Source: Streptomyces albicerus (GTDB lineage Bacteria; Actinomycetota; Actinomycetes; Streptomycetales; Streptomycetaceae). Taken from it: a stretch of DNA of 45,438 nucleotides. Shown here one piece after another: positions 31,167 through 39,970 of the stretch. The DNA lies in assembly GCF_008905045.1 (NCBI RefSeq), contig NZ_VWMY01000075.1, positions 1 to 45,438 of the forward strand, read 5' to 3'. The translations under genes were made by a program, and so were the position numbers. Within the stretch, counting starts at the first letter, position 1, and each line of letters opens with the position of its first letter. Under the pieces are notes generated by a model. It saw only the letters and a program-made list of their open reading frames with translations. It did no database searches and was not told the DNA's origin.

Positions 31167-31902
31167 GGGCCTGCTCCCTCGCCCCTGAACCGCTCCGCCG
31201 GCGCCTCGAACGCTTGGCGATCGGCTCGTACGCCGCCCCGCCGAGGACGAGAACCGCGCCCGCCACGACCGCCGTGAGGACCAGCCGCAGGGGCCCCGGC
31301 TCGGAGATGTCGCCGAGCGCCTCGAAGCCGCTGGGGCGGCCCAGCATGCCGTTCATGGGCCACGCCACCGCGTCGACGCGGGCACTCACCGCGCCGCGCG
31401 ACACCGTGCCGCTGCCGGCCTCCGTGAGGTGGGCCGTGGAGTCGAGGGAGCCGCTGCGCTCGTCGCCGAGCAGGAAGAGCCGGCCCTCGGGGACCTTGAC
31501 CTCCGGGATCGCGGTCGACTCGGCCTCGCTGCCCTTGGGGAGATACGGTTCCTCGATCTTCTTGCCGTTGACGGTCAGCTTGCCGTCCGTGCAGCAGGCG
31601 ACCGTGTCACCGCCCACCGCGACGACCCGCTTGACCATGGGGAGGTTGCCCCAGCTGGCCTGCTTGAAGACGACGACGTCACCGCGCTCGACCTCGGAGC
31701 CGTCGATCCGCTCGGCGAGTACCCGGTCGCCGCTCGCGATGGTCGGTGACATCGAGTCGGTCGGCACGGTGTAGGGCTGGTAGACGACCGCGCCCCAGGC
31801 GAATCCGCCGAGGAAGAGCACACAGCCGAGGGCCACGGCCAGCCCCGACAGCTTGCTGCCGAGCCGCCCGCGGCCCTCGTCCGTACGACTTGTCCCGCTC
31901 AT
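31156..31902 (-). CDS. sipZ: Type I signal peptidase, SipZ-like
   Basis: The product has 248 residues. One N-terminal membrane anchor (about 20-40) is followed by the Ser/Lys dyad: Ser50 in TVPTDSMSP and Lys91 in MVKRVVAVGGD. The C-terminal helix (about 217-238) gives a second membrane segment. GDERSGSLDS is box E. It cleaves signal peptides of secreted proteins outside the membrane. The ATG at 31902 has GGGAG seven bases upstream; the open frame continues to 32184 without domain support. It is separated from the other three by an 80-base gap, consistent with being first in the next operon. Confidence 0.93.
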   Translation of the reverse strand: MSGTSRTDEGRGRLGSKLSGLAVALGCVLFLGGFAWGAVVYQPYTVPTDSMSPTIASGDRVLAERIDGSEVERGDVVVFKQASWGNLPMVKRVVAVGGDTVACCTDGKLTVNGKKIEEPYLPKGSEAESTAIPEVKVPEGRLFLLGDERSGSLDSTAHLTEAGSGTVSRGAVSARVDAVAWPMNGMLGRPSGFEALGDISEPGPLRLVLTAVVAGAVLVLGGAAYEPIAKRSRRRRSGSGAREQALAG

Positions 31903-31981
31903 CCCAGTGCTCCCCAACTCGGAGAATCGACCCCGTGGCCCAGGTCCGGGCCCCGAAAGATCGGCGATCTGGGACGGCACC

Positions 31982-32950
31982 CTACCCGGCGGTACCCGGC
32001 CCAGAAACCCTGGTGTTCCCGACGGTAAGACGGCGCCTGCGCCACAGCACCAGGGGCACCGCGCCCGCGAGACCGAGCGCACCCGGCGCGGCGGCGCTGA
32101 GGTCCTGGTCGAAGGTGTCCGGCACCGGCAGCGTGGACCAGCGGGTGGGCGGCCAGGCGACCACGATGGCGCGGCCCACGACATTGTTCACCGGCACGAA
32201 GCCCTTGTGCTTGTCCTGCTGGTGGTAGCGGGAGTCCAGCGAGTTCTGCCGGTGGTCACCCATGACCCAGATTTTATCTTCGGGGACCTTCAGCTTGAAC
32301 TGGCCGCCGCCGTCGTCCATCGTGCACGGCGTGTTCCCGGGGTACACGTAAGGCTCGTTCAGCGCCTTGCCGTTGACCCTCAGGGGACCGGTGCCCTTGC
32401 ACTCGATGGTGTCGCCGCCGACGCCGATGACGCGCTTGATGAGGTCCTTCTCCTCGGCGGAGGGCATCAGACCGATCCAACTGAGGGCCTTCTGGATCGC
32501 GTTCGGATTCGGGGTCGGCTCGCCCGCCAGCCAGTTGTCGGGGTCGTGGAAGACGACGACCTCGCCGCGCTCCGGCTCCGAGCCGAACCACGGGGTCAGC
32601 TTGTCGACAAGGACCCGGTCGCCCTGCTGGAGGGTGTTCTGCATCGAGTCCGAGGGGATCGAGAACGCCTGTACCAGGAAGGTCTTGATCAGCAGCGCGA
32701 GGACCAGCGCGATGCCGATGAGCAGCGGGAGTTCCTTCCAGAAGGACCGCGGCTTCTTCGGCTTCGAAGCGGCGTCGTCGCCGTCCACCTCGGTCTTGCC
32801 GTCGTCGTCACCGGAGTCACCTCCGGCCGTCCCGGTGTCCTCGACGGCGTCCTGTGCGGCCGGGGGGACCGTCTCTTCCGGTCGTTCCGGTCGCTCCTCT
32901 GGGCCCTCGTGTCCGGACCGTGCGCCGACCGCCAAATCCCCCACATCCAC
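31982..32950 (-). CDS. sipY: Type I signal peptidase, SipY-like
   Basis: The product has 322 residues. An acidic N-terminal region (1-70) leads to a membrane anchor (73-94). The catalytic Ser102 lies in SIPSDSMQN and Lys172 in LIKRVIGVGGD. GDHRQNSLDSRYH is box E, and a C-terminal hydrophobic segment ends in basic residues. The GTG at 32950 has GGAG six bases upstream but lies inside the 3' end of the upstream sipX frame (134-base overlap). Third of four paralogues. Confidence 0.92.
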   Translation of the reverse strand: MDVGDLAVGARSGHEGPEERPERPEETVPPAAQDAVEDTGTAGGDSGDDDGKTEVDGDDAASKPKKPRSFWKELPLLIGIALVLALLIKTFLVQAFSIPSDSMQNTLQQGDRVLVDKLTPWFGSEPERGEVVVFHDPDNWLAGEPTPNPNAIQKALSWIGLMPSAEEKDLIKRVIGVGGDTIECKGTGPLRVNGKALNEPYVYPGNTPCTMDDGGGQFKLKVPEDKIWVMGDHRQNSLDSRYHQQDKHKGFVPVNNVVGRAIVVAWPPTRWSTLPVPDTFDQDLSAAAPGALGLAGAVPLVLWRRRRLTVGNTRVSGPGTAG

Positions 32951-33917
32951 TCCTCACTCCGTGCCGCCGCCTGCGACGGATGCGACGCAGGCCCACCACT
33001 CCCATAACGAGCGGGAGTTCCGCAGGGGTCGGGAGCGGGATCAATCCGTATCGATCCGCGGTGGCCACCCTATGCGACTCGCCAATGGCGGTGGTCGACC
33101 CGCCGGGCGCGTCGGGCACAGAGGCAAATGTGTCCGGTTCCTTGAGACGGCTCCAGTGGCCGATGGGCCAGGCGATGAGCATGGCGCGGCCCACGATCTC
33201 GTCCTCGGAGACGGTGCCGTTGTACTTCTCGGTGCGGTGGAAGCGGGAGTCGGCGGAGTTGGACCGGTGGTCGCCCATGACCCAGAAGCGCCCGGCGGGC
33301 ACCGTCACCTCGAAGGGGATCGTCGAGGGTTTGTCACCGGGGTTGATGTACTGCTCGTTGAGCGGCATGCCGTTGACGGTCACGCGGCCCTGGGTGTCAC
33401 AGCACTTGACGGTGTCGCCGCCGACCGCGACGACCCGCTTGATCAGGTCCCGTTCGTTGTCGGAGGGCAGCAGGCCGATGAAGGTGAGCACCTCCTTGAC
33501 CTGCTTGACGACGATGGGGTCGTCCTTCTTCACCGCCGGCTGCTCGTCCTCCAGCCATCCGCCGGGGTCCTTGAACACGACGACGTCACCGCGCCCGGGC
33601 TTCGAGCCGAACCACGGCGTGAGCTTGTCGACCAGGACGCGGTCGCCGATCCGGATCGTCTGCTCCATGGAGCCCGACGGGATCACGAAGGCCTGGACGA
33701 GGAACGTCTTCAGGACGAGCGCTATGAGCAGGGCGACCCCTATCAGGAGGGGTATCTCCTTGATCGCCGAGCGCTGCCTGCGCCGCTTGACCTTGCGGGC
33801 GAGCTTGCGCCGCTCGGCCCGGCCGGGCAGTACGGGGCCGCCGGTGCGCCGGGTGCCGGTGGGCAGGAGGTTCTCGGCGGCGCTGTGGGCGCCGCGGGGC
33901 TTACCGCGGTTACCCAT
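32817..33917 (-). CDS. sipX: Type I signal peptidase, SipX-like, with extended C-terminus
   Basis: The product has 366 residues. A basic N-terminus (1-52) and anchor (about 54-76) come first. Ser83 in VIPSGSMEQ and Lys160 in LIKRVVAVGGD form the catalytic dyad, and box E is GDHRSNSADSRFH. The catalytic domain ends near 265; a hydrophobic segment (LPLVMGVVGLRR) and then about 55 Gly/Arg-rich residues follow, the last of which overlap sipY. As I recall, S. lividans SipX is about 320 residues, so the tail here may be a stop-codon extension. The ATG overlaps the sipW stop by 8 bases. Confidence 0.9.
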   Translation of the reverse strand: MGNRGKPRGAHSAAENLLPTGTRRTGGPVLPGRAERRKLARKVKRRRQRSAIKEIPLLIGVALLIALVLKTFLVQAFVIPSGSMEQTIRIGDRVLVDKLTPWFGSKPGRGDVVVFKDPGGWLEDEQPAVKKDDPIVVKQVKEVLTFIGLLPSDNERDLIKRVVAVGGDTVKCCDTQGRVTVNGMPLNEQYINPGDKPSTIPFEVTVPAGRFWVMGDHRSNSADSRFHRTEKYNGTVSEDEIVGRAMLIAWPIGHWSRLKEPDTFASVPDAPGGSTTAIGESHRVATADRYGLIPLPTPAELPLVMGVVGLRRIRRRRRHGVRSGCGGFGGRRTVRTRGPRGATGTTGRDGPPGRTGRRRGHRDGRR

Positions 33918-34680
33918 GGACACCGTCCGCTTTTTTCGACGCGCCTTCGTTCGACGCGCCTTCGTTCGACGCGTCCGCCTTCGCGGCAGGCACGCGCGCG
34001 TAGTCGTCGGCGCGCTCCAGACGGGTCCAGTGGCCGATGGGCCAGGCGATCCAGTCGGCTCTGCCGATCACGTCGCCGACGGGGATCATGCCGCCGCCCG
34101 GGGAGCCCAGGTGGTCGCGGGAGTCGCTGGAGTCGCCGCGGTGGTCGCCGAGGACGAAGAGGGTGCCGTCGGGCACGACGAGGTCGAAAGACACCTCGGA
34201 CGGCTTGTCCCCCGGGTACAGAAACGTCGACTCGTCGACCGACCGGCCGTTCACCTCGATCCTCCCCTGCCTGTCGCAGCAGACCACATGGTCTCCCCCC
34301 ACACCGACGACACGCTTGATGTAGTCGGCGTCCCCGAAGTAGCCGGTGCCGTCGAACACGACGACGTCACCGCGCCTCGGCTCAGCACCGAAACGGTACG
34401 CCAACTTATTTACGAGAACGCGGTCTCCGATCCTCAATCCAGGCTCCATCGAGCCACTGGGAATTTGGAACGGCTGCATCACGAAACGACTCAAAAGCAG
34501 CAGAAACAGCAGGAAGAACAGCAGGGTCAGGCTGACCCGTCCGCCGGGCAGCCAGTCGGCGGCCCGGCTCACCAACGCGAAACGCGACCGCCCCTCCGAC
34601 TCCTCCGTGTCCGAGGTCTCCTCGGATGCGGCGGGGTGGGAGGAGCGGTCGCGCTCCGTCTGCTGTGCTTCGGCGTCCAT
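33910..34680 (-). CDS. sipW: Type I signal peptidase, SipW-like
   Basis: The product has 256 residues. An acidic cytosolic N-terminus (1-45) precedes the membrane anchor (49-67, LTLLFFLLFLLLL). The catalytic Ser77 is in IPSGSMEP and Lys122 in YIKRVVGVGGD; box E is GDHRGDSSDSRDH. The C-terminus is short, with two NEGAS repeats and no second membrane helix, unlike its three paralogues. First of the sipW-X-Y run, starting 45 bases after rplS. Confidence 0.93.
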   Translation of the reverse strand: MDAEAQQTERDRSSHPAASEETSDTEESEGRSRFALVSRAADWLPGGRVSLTLLFFLLFLLLLSRFVMQPFQIPSGSMEPGLRIGDRVLVNKLAYRFGAEPRRGDVVVFDGTGYFGDADYIKRVVGVGGDHVVCCDRQGRIEVNGRSVDESTFLYPGDKPSEVSFDLVVPDGTLFVLGDHRGDSSDSRDHLGSPGGGMIPVGDVIGRADWIAWPIGHWTRLERADDYARVPAAKADASNEGASNEGASKKADGVHG

Positions 34681-34724
34681 CGAGGCCAGATGCTATCCGG
34701 CCCTCATATGGACCCGGCGCGAGC

Positions 34725-35075
34725 TCAGCTCTCGCGCTTCTCCTTGATCTTCGCGGCCTTGCCGCGCAGGTCGCGCAGGTAGTACAGCTTCGCGCGACGC
34801 ACGTCACCGCGGGTGACGAGCTCGATCTTCTCGACGATCGGGGTGTGCACCGGGAAGGTGCGCTCGACGCCGACGGAGAACGAGACCTTGCGGACCGTGA
34901 AGCTCTCACGGACACCGGCGCCCTGGCGACGGATGACTACGCCCTTGAACTGCTGCACACGGGAGCGGTTGCCCTCGATGACGCGGACGTGGACGTTGAC
35001 GGTGTCACCCGGGCGGAAGGCCGGGACGTCGCTGCGCAGCGACGCGGCGTCGACGGAGTCGAGCAGGTGAGACAT
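34725..35075 (-). CDS. rplS: 50S ribosomal protein L19
   Basis: The product has 116 residues and lies at the 30S-50S interface. Conserved FRPGDTVNVHVRVIEG, RVQQFKGVVIRRQG and VRRAKLYYLRDLRGKAAKI are present. The ATG at 35075 has GAAAGCAG upstream. Last of the rpsP-khpA-rimM-trmD-rplS cluster, followed by the signal peptidases. The 135-base leader contains a small TGATG/CATCA hairpin. Confidence 0.97.
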   Translation of the reverse strand: MSHLLDSVDAASLRSDVPAFRPGDTVNVHVRVIEGNRSRVQQFKGVVIRRQGAGVRESFTVRKVSFSVGVERTFPVHTPIVEKIELVTRGDVRRAKLYYLRDLRGKAAKIKEKRES

Positions 35076-35210
35076 GATCGTCTGCTTTCTGCGCTGATGC
35101 CACAGGTCATCAACGGAAGTAGGTGTTCCATAAGGGAGGCTGTCCGAGTCGGGGCGGGCGTCGTGTCCCCCTGTGGCAGGGGCGCACGCCGGACGACGTA
35201 CAGCAGCGGC

Positions 35211-36032
35211 CTATTCTTCCACGGCCTCTGGTCTGCGCCAAAATCGGCCGTCGGGCCCGGGCTCCCAGCCGAGGATGGAGAGCATTTCGCGGTCCTTCTT
35301 GTCGAAGGCGGCGGGGTCGCAGCGCTCGATGAGGTCCGGCCGGTTGGCGGTCGTGCGCTTCAGAGCCTCGTCCCGGCGCCAGCGGGCGATCTTCCCGTGG
35401 TGGCCGCTGAGCAGCACGTCCGGGATCTCGCGGCCGCGCCACTGGGGCGGTTTCGTGTACACGGGCCCCTCCAGGAGGTTGGCCATGGCTCCCGGCGCGA
35501 AGGAGTCGTCCCGGTGCGACTCGGCGTTGCCGAGGACCCCGGGCAGCAGCCGGGCCACGGCCTCCGTGACGACCAGTACGGCCGCCTCGCCGCCGGCCAG
35601 CACGTAGTCCCCGATGGACACCTCGTAGACGGGCATGCGGGTCGCGTACTCGTCGATGACACGGCGGTCGATGCCTTCGTAGCGGGCGGGCGCGAAGACC
35701 AGCCAGGGCCGCTCGGAGAGCTCGACGGCGAGTTCCTGGGTGAAGGGGCGCCCGCTGGGTGTGGGGACGACCAGGACGGGTCCGTGGGATCCGGTCTCGT
35801 AGCCGTCCGCCAGTACGGAGTCCAGGGCGTCGCCCCAGGGATCGGTCTTCATGACCATGCCGGGGCCGCCGCCGTAGGGGGTGTCGTCGACCGTGTTGTG
35901 CCGGTCGTAGGCCCACTCCCGCAGATCATGCACGTGCACATTCAGCTGTCCACGCGCGCGTGCCTTGCCGACCAGGGAGACGTTCAGGGGTTCCAGGTAC
36001 TCGGGGAAGATCGTGACGACGTCGAGCCGCAT
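35211..36032 (-). CDS. trmD: tRNA (guanine-N1)-methyltransferase TrmD
   Basis: The product has 273 residues and forms m1G37. The trefoil-knot SAM site is clear: GGGPGMVMK, DEYATRMPVYEVSIGDYVLAGGE and the LLSGHHGKIARWRRDEAL catalytic segment. The ATG shares one base with the rimM stop (TGATG). It is part of the conserved ribosome-maturation operon. Confidence 0.97.
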   Translation of the reverse strand: MRLDVVTIFPEYLEPLNVSLVGKARARGQLNVHVHDLREWAYDRHNTVDDTPYGGGPGMVMKTDPWGDALDSVLADGYETGSHGPVLVVPTPSGRPFTQELAVELSERPWLVFAPARYEGIDRRVIDEYATRMPVYEVSIGDYVLAGGEAAVLVVTEAVARLLPGVLGNAESHRDDSFAPGAMANLLEGPVYTKPPQWRGREIPDVLLSGHHGKIARWRRDEALKRTTANRPDLIERCDPAAFDKKDREMLSILGWEPGPDGRFWRRPEAVEE

Positions 36033-36604
36033 CAGGCGTCGGCCCCCGAGCCGTCCGAAGCGTTTTCCGCATCCCTGGAAGACGCGATTTCGGCCCTGTC
36101 GTCGATCAGTCCGGGCGGCGGGTCGATGACCGCCCGCTGCTCCTCCAGGTCGATCTCGACGACGATCTCCTCGACGAACGGGATCAGCACCTCGCTGCCG
36201 TCGGCCCGCTCCACCACGAAGAGGTCCTGCGAGGGCAGGTGCGAGATCTCGGTGATCCGTCCGACCTCGTCACCGCCCTTGGTGACGACGTCCAGGTCCA
36301 TGAGCTGGTGGTCGTAGTACTCGTCCGGGTCCTCGGGCACCTCGTCCGGGTCGACCTCGGCGATCAGCAGGGTGTTGCGCAGTGCCTCGGCGGCGTTGCG
36401 GTCCCGTACGCCCTCGAAGCGCAGCAGGAGGCGGCCGCTGTGCACCCGCCCCGTCTCGATGGTCAGCGGACCGGCCGAGGCGGGGTCCGTGGCCAGGACG
36501 GCGCCGGGCGCGAGCCGCAGCTCCGGCTCGTCGGTGCGTACCTCGACGGTGACCTCGCCCTTGATGCCATGGGCGCGGCCCACCCGCGCGACTACCAGCT
36601 GCAC
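36032..36604 (-). CDS. rimM: Ribosome maturation factor RimM
   Basis: The product has 190 residues. It assists 30S assembly by binding S19. The N-terminal beta-barrel (VARVGRAHGIKGEVTVEVRTD) and C-terminal PRC-barrel (DLFVVER...VLIPFVEEIV) are intact. The GTG at 36604 is set by AGGAGAG eight bases upstream; the longer frame to 36649 lacks support. A C-terminal Asp/Ala-rich tail of about 20 residues is variable. Confidence 0.95.
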   Translation of the reverse strand: MQLVVARVGRAHGIKGEVTVEVRTDEPELRLAPGAVLATDPASAGPLTIETGRVHSGRLLLRFEGVRDRNAAEALRNTLLIAEVDPDEVPEDPDEYYDHQLMDLDVVTKGGDEVGRITEISHLPSQDLFVVERADGSEVLIPFVEEIVVEIDLEEQRAVIDPPPGLIDDRAEIASSRDAENASDGSGADA

Positions 36605-36685
36605 TTGCTCGCTCTCCTGTCGTACGACTACGGGCCGGGGACGGCCCAATGGCCCTCCCCGGCCCGAGCCGGTGTTGCGTTTACG

Positions 36686-36925
36686 TCAGCGGACGTGATC
36701 CACGTCGACCAGGTCGACGCGAACGCCGCGACCGCCGATGGCGCCCACGACGGTGCGCAGAGCGCGTGCGGTGCGACCATTGCGGCCGATCACCTTACCG
36801 AGGTCGTCGGGGTGCACCCGGACCTCGAGAACGCGCCCGCGGCGCAGGTTGCGCGAGGCGACCTGCACATCGTCCGGGTTGTCGACGATGCCCTTCACGA
36901 GGTGCTCGAGAGCCTCCTCGAGCAT
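36686..36925 (-). CDS. khpA: KH-domain RNA-binding protein KhpA
   Basis: The product has 79 residues and consists of one KH domain with the GKVIGRNGRTARALRT motif (GxxG = GRNG). It usually acts with KhpB to bind RNA and influence cell size or sRNA. The ATG lies two bases after the rpsP stop, so the genes are coupled. Confidence 0.94.
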   Translation of the reverse strand: MLEEALEHLVKGIVDNPDDVQVASRNLRRGRVLEVRVHPDDLGKVIGRNGRTARALRTVVGAIGGRGVRVDLVDVDHVR

Positions 36926-36927
36926 GC

Positions 36928-37347
36928 TCAGGCCTCGGTCGACGCGGACTCGGCGGGGGCCTCGTCCTTCTTCTCAGTCTTCTTCTTCTGGGTGATGGCC
37001 TCACCCTTGCCCTCGTCCTCGCCGCCCAGGGCGTCGAACACCGGGCGCGTGGCCTTCGGCTCGGCCACGAGCAGCGGAGCCGGGGCGGGCTCGCCCTTGT
37101 ACTTCTGCCAGTCGCCGGTCAGCTTGAGAATGGCGAGAACCGGCTCGGTCGGCTGCGCGCCGACACCCAGCCAGTACTGCGCACGCTCGGAGTCGACCTC
37201 GATGCGCGAGGGGTTCTGCACCGGGTGGTACAGACCGATCTCCTCGATGGCCCGGCCGTCACGGCGGGTACGGGAGTCGGCGACGACGATGCGGTAGTGA
37301 GGCGAACGGATCTTGCCCAGACGCTTCAGCTTGATCTTGACTGCCAC
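36928..37347 (-). CDS. rpsP: 30S ribosomal protein S16
   Basis: The product has 139 residues. The S16 core (VKIKLKRLGKIRSPHYRIVV, IGLYHPVQNPS) covers 1-85; a Lys/Glu/Ala-rich tail of about 45 residues is typical of actinobacteria. The GTG at 37347 has AGGAG about 11 bases upstream. First gene of the rpsP-khpA-rimM-trmD-rplS cluster. Confidence 0.96.
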   Translation of the reverse strand: MAVKIKLKRLGKIRSPHYRIVVADSRTRRDGRAIEEIGLYHPVQNPSRIEVDSERAQYWLGVGAQPTEPVLAILKLTGDWQKYKGEPAPAPLLVAEPKATRPVFDALGGEDEGKGEAITQKKKTEKKDEAPAESASTEA

Positions 37348-37691
37348 GGAAGTGGTGTCTCCTGGTCTTGACGTGGTTGGGCACGGCGAAGTTGCCGCGT
37401 GGGGTTGCGGTACCCGAGTGCCCGATGGACGCGTCAGCCGGAGGAGAGAGGGGTCCTGTGCGGCTGTCGAGTACAGCTGGCCATTCTGCCACACCCTGAC
37501 GGGCGCCTCGACCCGGGCAGCGCTCGGTCGGCCCGCGGCACAGTCGGGCCCGGTGCGGGTGTCGCCGTCGCCCGGCGCGGGTGTCGCCGTCGAGGTGGGG
37601 CCGTTGCGCAACCCGGCACCCACGAGATGCCACTGCGCCCTCCTGCACCACCCCGGCGGCACGACGGCCCGCCGCTACGGCTGCTGTCCGC
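37348..37691 (-). promoter_or_regulatory. rpsP upstream region (344 bases)
   Basis: No gene. A CAGAAT (around 37486-37491, minus strand) is a candidate -10 for rpsP with no good -35. Two 16-base direct repeats, GCGGGTGTCGCCGTCG, lie at 37555-37570 and 37577-37592 (period 22). Confidence 0.4.
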
Positions 37692-38288
37692 TCAGCCCGC
37701 TGCCGCGCCGACCACCTCCGGGATACGGAACGGCTTCCCGCACCCTCCGCACACGATCGGCGCCTGGGCGAGGACCGAAGGAACGACGCGGACATTGCGC
37801 CCGCAGTCGCAGACGGCCTTCACGCGCACGCCTCCTCCGGAGGAGCCGTGCCGTGCGGCCGGGCCCCGGAAGCTGCGAGCGGTGTCCGCGGCGGTCGCGA
37901 CCGTGTGCGCCTTGAGGGCGCGCTGCAGTCGCTCGATCGTCGGGCGGTAGCGCCGCTTCGCCTCGGGGTTGAGCGTGACCAACGAGAAGCCGCTGCTGGG
38001 GTGCGGCTCCTCGGGGTGGTCAAGGCCCAGCTCCTCGGCGATCGCGAGGAATCTGCGGTTGTGGTACCGGCCGGCGCGGGAGGTGTCGCGGACTCCTCGG
38101 GCGGCGGCGATGCCGTGGACTGCCTCGTGAAGCAGTCGTTCGAAGGAGAGCTCGTGCCCGCAGGCGGACGACGATTCTCCGATCAGGGACTCTGGCGCGG
38201 CAAGATCGGGCAGCTCGGGGTGGTGCCGCTGAATGTCGGCCCACGCCCCTGCCAGCTCTGCGGCGAGAACAGGTGGTGTCGTGCTCAC
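37692..38288 (-). CDS. HExxH zinc-peptidase-like protein with zinc ribbon (SprT-like)
   Basis: The product has 198 residues. His54-Glu55-x-x-His58 in LLHEAVHGIAAA is a zincin motif; HNRRFLAIAEELGL follows about 20 residues later, as in SprT/Wss1-type minigluzincins. The C-terminus (about 157-190) has CDCG...CGGCG, a zinc ribbon for nucleic acid or protein binding. The function is unproven; SprT-like proteins can cleave DNA-bound proteins. The GTG start lacks an RBS. I have the impression of close homologues in Streptomyces accessory regions. It is the neighbour of the archaeal-type proS, same strand. Confidence 0.78.
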   Translation of the reverse strand: MSTTPPVLAAELAGAWADIQRHHPELPDLAAPESLIGESSSACGHELSFERLLHEAVHGIAAARGVRDTSRAGRYHNRRFLAIAEELGLDHPEEPHPSSGFSLVTLNPEAKRRYRPTIERLQRALKAHTVATAADTARSFRGPAARHGSSGGGVRVKAVCDCGRNVRVVPSVLAQAPIVCGGCGKPFRIPEVVGAAAG

Positions 38289-38548
38289 GTAATGACAACG
38301 AGCCTGGGTGCCTCTGTGTTCCTATTCCGGGGCATCCCAAATAATTTGCACGTACCCGTCAGTTGCCGCTGATGCGTCCTGACGAGGGCGGGTGCGCTGA
38401 TCTGCGGAGAAGCCTCACAGTTCGCACCTAGCCGGTACGTAGTGACGCGTACGCCCCGGCACGTAGACGGTGTCCGCACGCCGCGTCACCTGTGGCCGTC
38501 AGATGCGCAAGAGGCGTTTCGGTCCTTCTCGCGCCGGAACGCCGGGGC
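38289..38548. other. Spacer between proS and the HExxH gene
   Basis: 260 bases without a convincing gene. An AT-richer pocket (38336-38350) just upstream of the HExxH gene may contain its promoter. Confidence 0.4.
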
Positions 38549-39964
38549 TCAGTAGGCGCGGGCCACGACGGCGACGTTACCGGGTGCGTCGTCGGTCGCG
38601 GGCACCGACCCGTCCTCGGCAACCAGACACCGTACGGTCACCGCGTGCGCCGCGAGCTTGGCCTCGCCCTCTTCGCCGAGGGCGGCCCACGGGATGCGCG
38701 CCCAGCCGCCGGCGACGGCGGCCTCGACGGCCTCCTCGATCGTCGACACCTCCGACGTCCGGGACTCCCGCCGCGCGCGTGACTGGGTCAGAAGCAGCGC
38801 CTGGTCCTCTTCGAGGACAGTGGGCAGCAGTCGCACGAGTGAGTCGATCGCCACCGGCTCCTTGCCACCAGGGATGCGGCGGGCCAGCATCGCGGTGCCG
38901 TTCTCCAGGTCACGGGGGCCGACCTCGATGCGTACGGGGACGCCCTTGAGCTCCCAGTCGACGGCGCGGCGGCCGAACGGGGTGTCCGTACGATCGTCGA
39001 CCTGGACCCGTACGCCCGCCGCCTTCAGCTGATCGCCGAGCTCGCGGACCTTGGCCAGAACCGCATCGTCGCCCTTGATGGCGAGGACGACGGCCTGTAC
39101 GGGGGCGAGGCGCGGCGGCACCCGCAACCCGTTGTCATCGCCGTGCGACATGATCAGGCCACCCACCATGCGGGTCGACGACCCCCAGGAGGTCTGCCAG
39201 ACGAGTTCCTGCCTGCCGTCCTTGGACAGGTACTGGGTGTTGAAGGCCTTCGCGAAGTTCTGGCCCAACTCGTGGCTGGTGCCCATCTGGAGGGCCTTGC
39301 CGTCGCCCATCATGGCTTCCAGCGTGAGGGTGTTGATGGCACCGGCGAACCGCTCGCTCGGTGTCTTGCGCCCCAGCACGACATCGATCCCGAGGACGTT
39401 GACCATGAAGTCCGCGTACACCTTCTCGTGGATGTGCGCGGCGTAGTCCCGGGCGTCCTCGTACGTGGCGTGGGCCGTGTGCCCCTCCTGCCACAGGAAT
39501 TCCGTCGTACGGAGGAACACGCGCGGGCGCATCTCCCAACGGACCACGTTCGCCCACTGGTTGATCAGCAGCGGCAGGTCGCGGTAGCTCTGCACCCACT
39601 TGGAGAAGTAGTCGTTGATGATCGTCTCGGAGGTGGGGCGGACGACGACCGGCTCCTCCAGCTCCTTGCCTCCGCCGTGCGTGACGACCGCGAGCTCCGG
39701 CGCGAACCCCTCGACGTGGTCGGCCTCCTTCGTCAGGTACGACTGCGGGATGAAGAGCGGGAAGTACGCGTTCTGGGCGCCCGCCTCCTTGATGCGGGCG
39801 TCCATCTCCTGCTGCATCCGCTCCCACAGACCGTATCCGTACGGCCGGATCACCATGGTGCCGCGCACCGGACCGTTGTCGGCCAGCTCGGCCTTGTTGA
39901 CGAGGTCCTGGTACCAGCGCGGGAAATCGACCGCCCGGGGGGTGAGAACGGGTGCTTTTGCCAT
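38549..39964 (-). CDS. proS: Prolyl-tRNA synthetase, archaeal/eukaryote-type (ProS type 3)
   Basis: The product has 471 residues; it charges tRNA-Pro. It lacks the editing insertion of the long bacterial enzyme and has the archaeal-type layout: class II motif 1, motif 2 in RPRVFLRTTEFLWQEGH, an anticodon-binding domain (about 280-385) and a C-terminal domain ending in Tyr (VVARAY). That final Tyr is a hallmark of archaeal-type ProRS such as that of Thermus. Only one Cys remains in the C-terminal domain, so its zinc site is lost. No RBS is seen before the ATG; the promoter placement suggests a leaderless mRNA. Streptomycetes usually also carry a long ProS, so this may be a second enzyme. Confidence 0.92.
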   Translation of the reverse strand: MAKAPVLTPRAVDFPRWYQDLVNKAELADNGPVRGTMVIRPYGYGLWERMQQEMDARIKEAGAQNAYFPLFIPQSYLTKEADHVEGFAPELAVVTHGGGKELEEPVVVRPTSETIINDYFSKWVQSYRDLPLLINQWANVVRWEMRPRVFLRTTEFLWQEGHTAHATYEDARDYAAHIHEKVYADFMVNVLGIDVVLGRKTPSERFAGAINTLTLEAMMGDGKALQMGTSHELGQNFAKAFNTQYLSKDGRQELVWQTSWGSSTRMVGGLIMSHGDDNGLRVPPRLAPVQAVVLAIKGDDAVLAKVRELGDQLKAAGVRVQVDDRTDTPFGRRAVDWELKGVPVRIEVGPRDLENGTAMLARRIPGGKEPVAIDSLVRLLPTVLEEDQALLLTQSRARRESRTSEVSTIEEAVEAAVAGGWARIPWAALGEEGEAKLAAHAVTVRCLVAEDGSVPATDDAPGNVAVVARAY

Positions 39965-39970
39965 GGCGCG

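Noticed and set aside
35076..35210. L19-type ribosomal leader upstream of rplS
   Set aside because: Only a 5-bp TGATG/CATCA hairpin is seen; not enough to claim a known leader.
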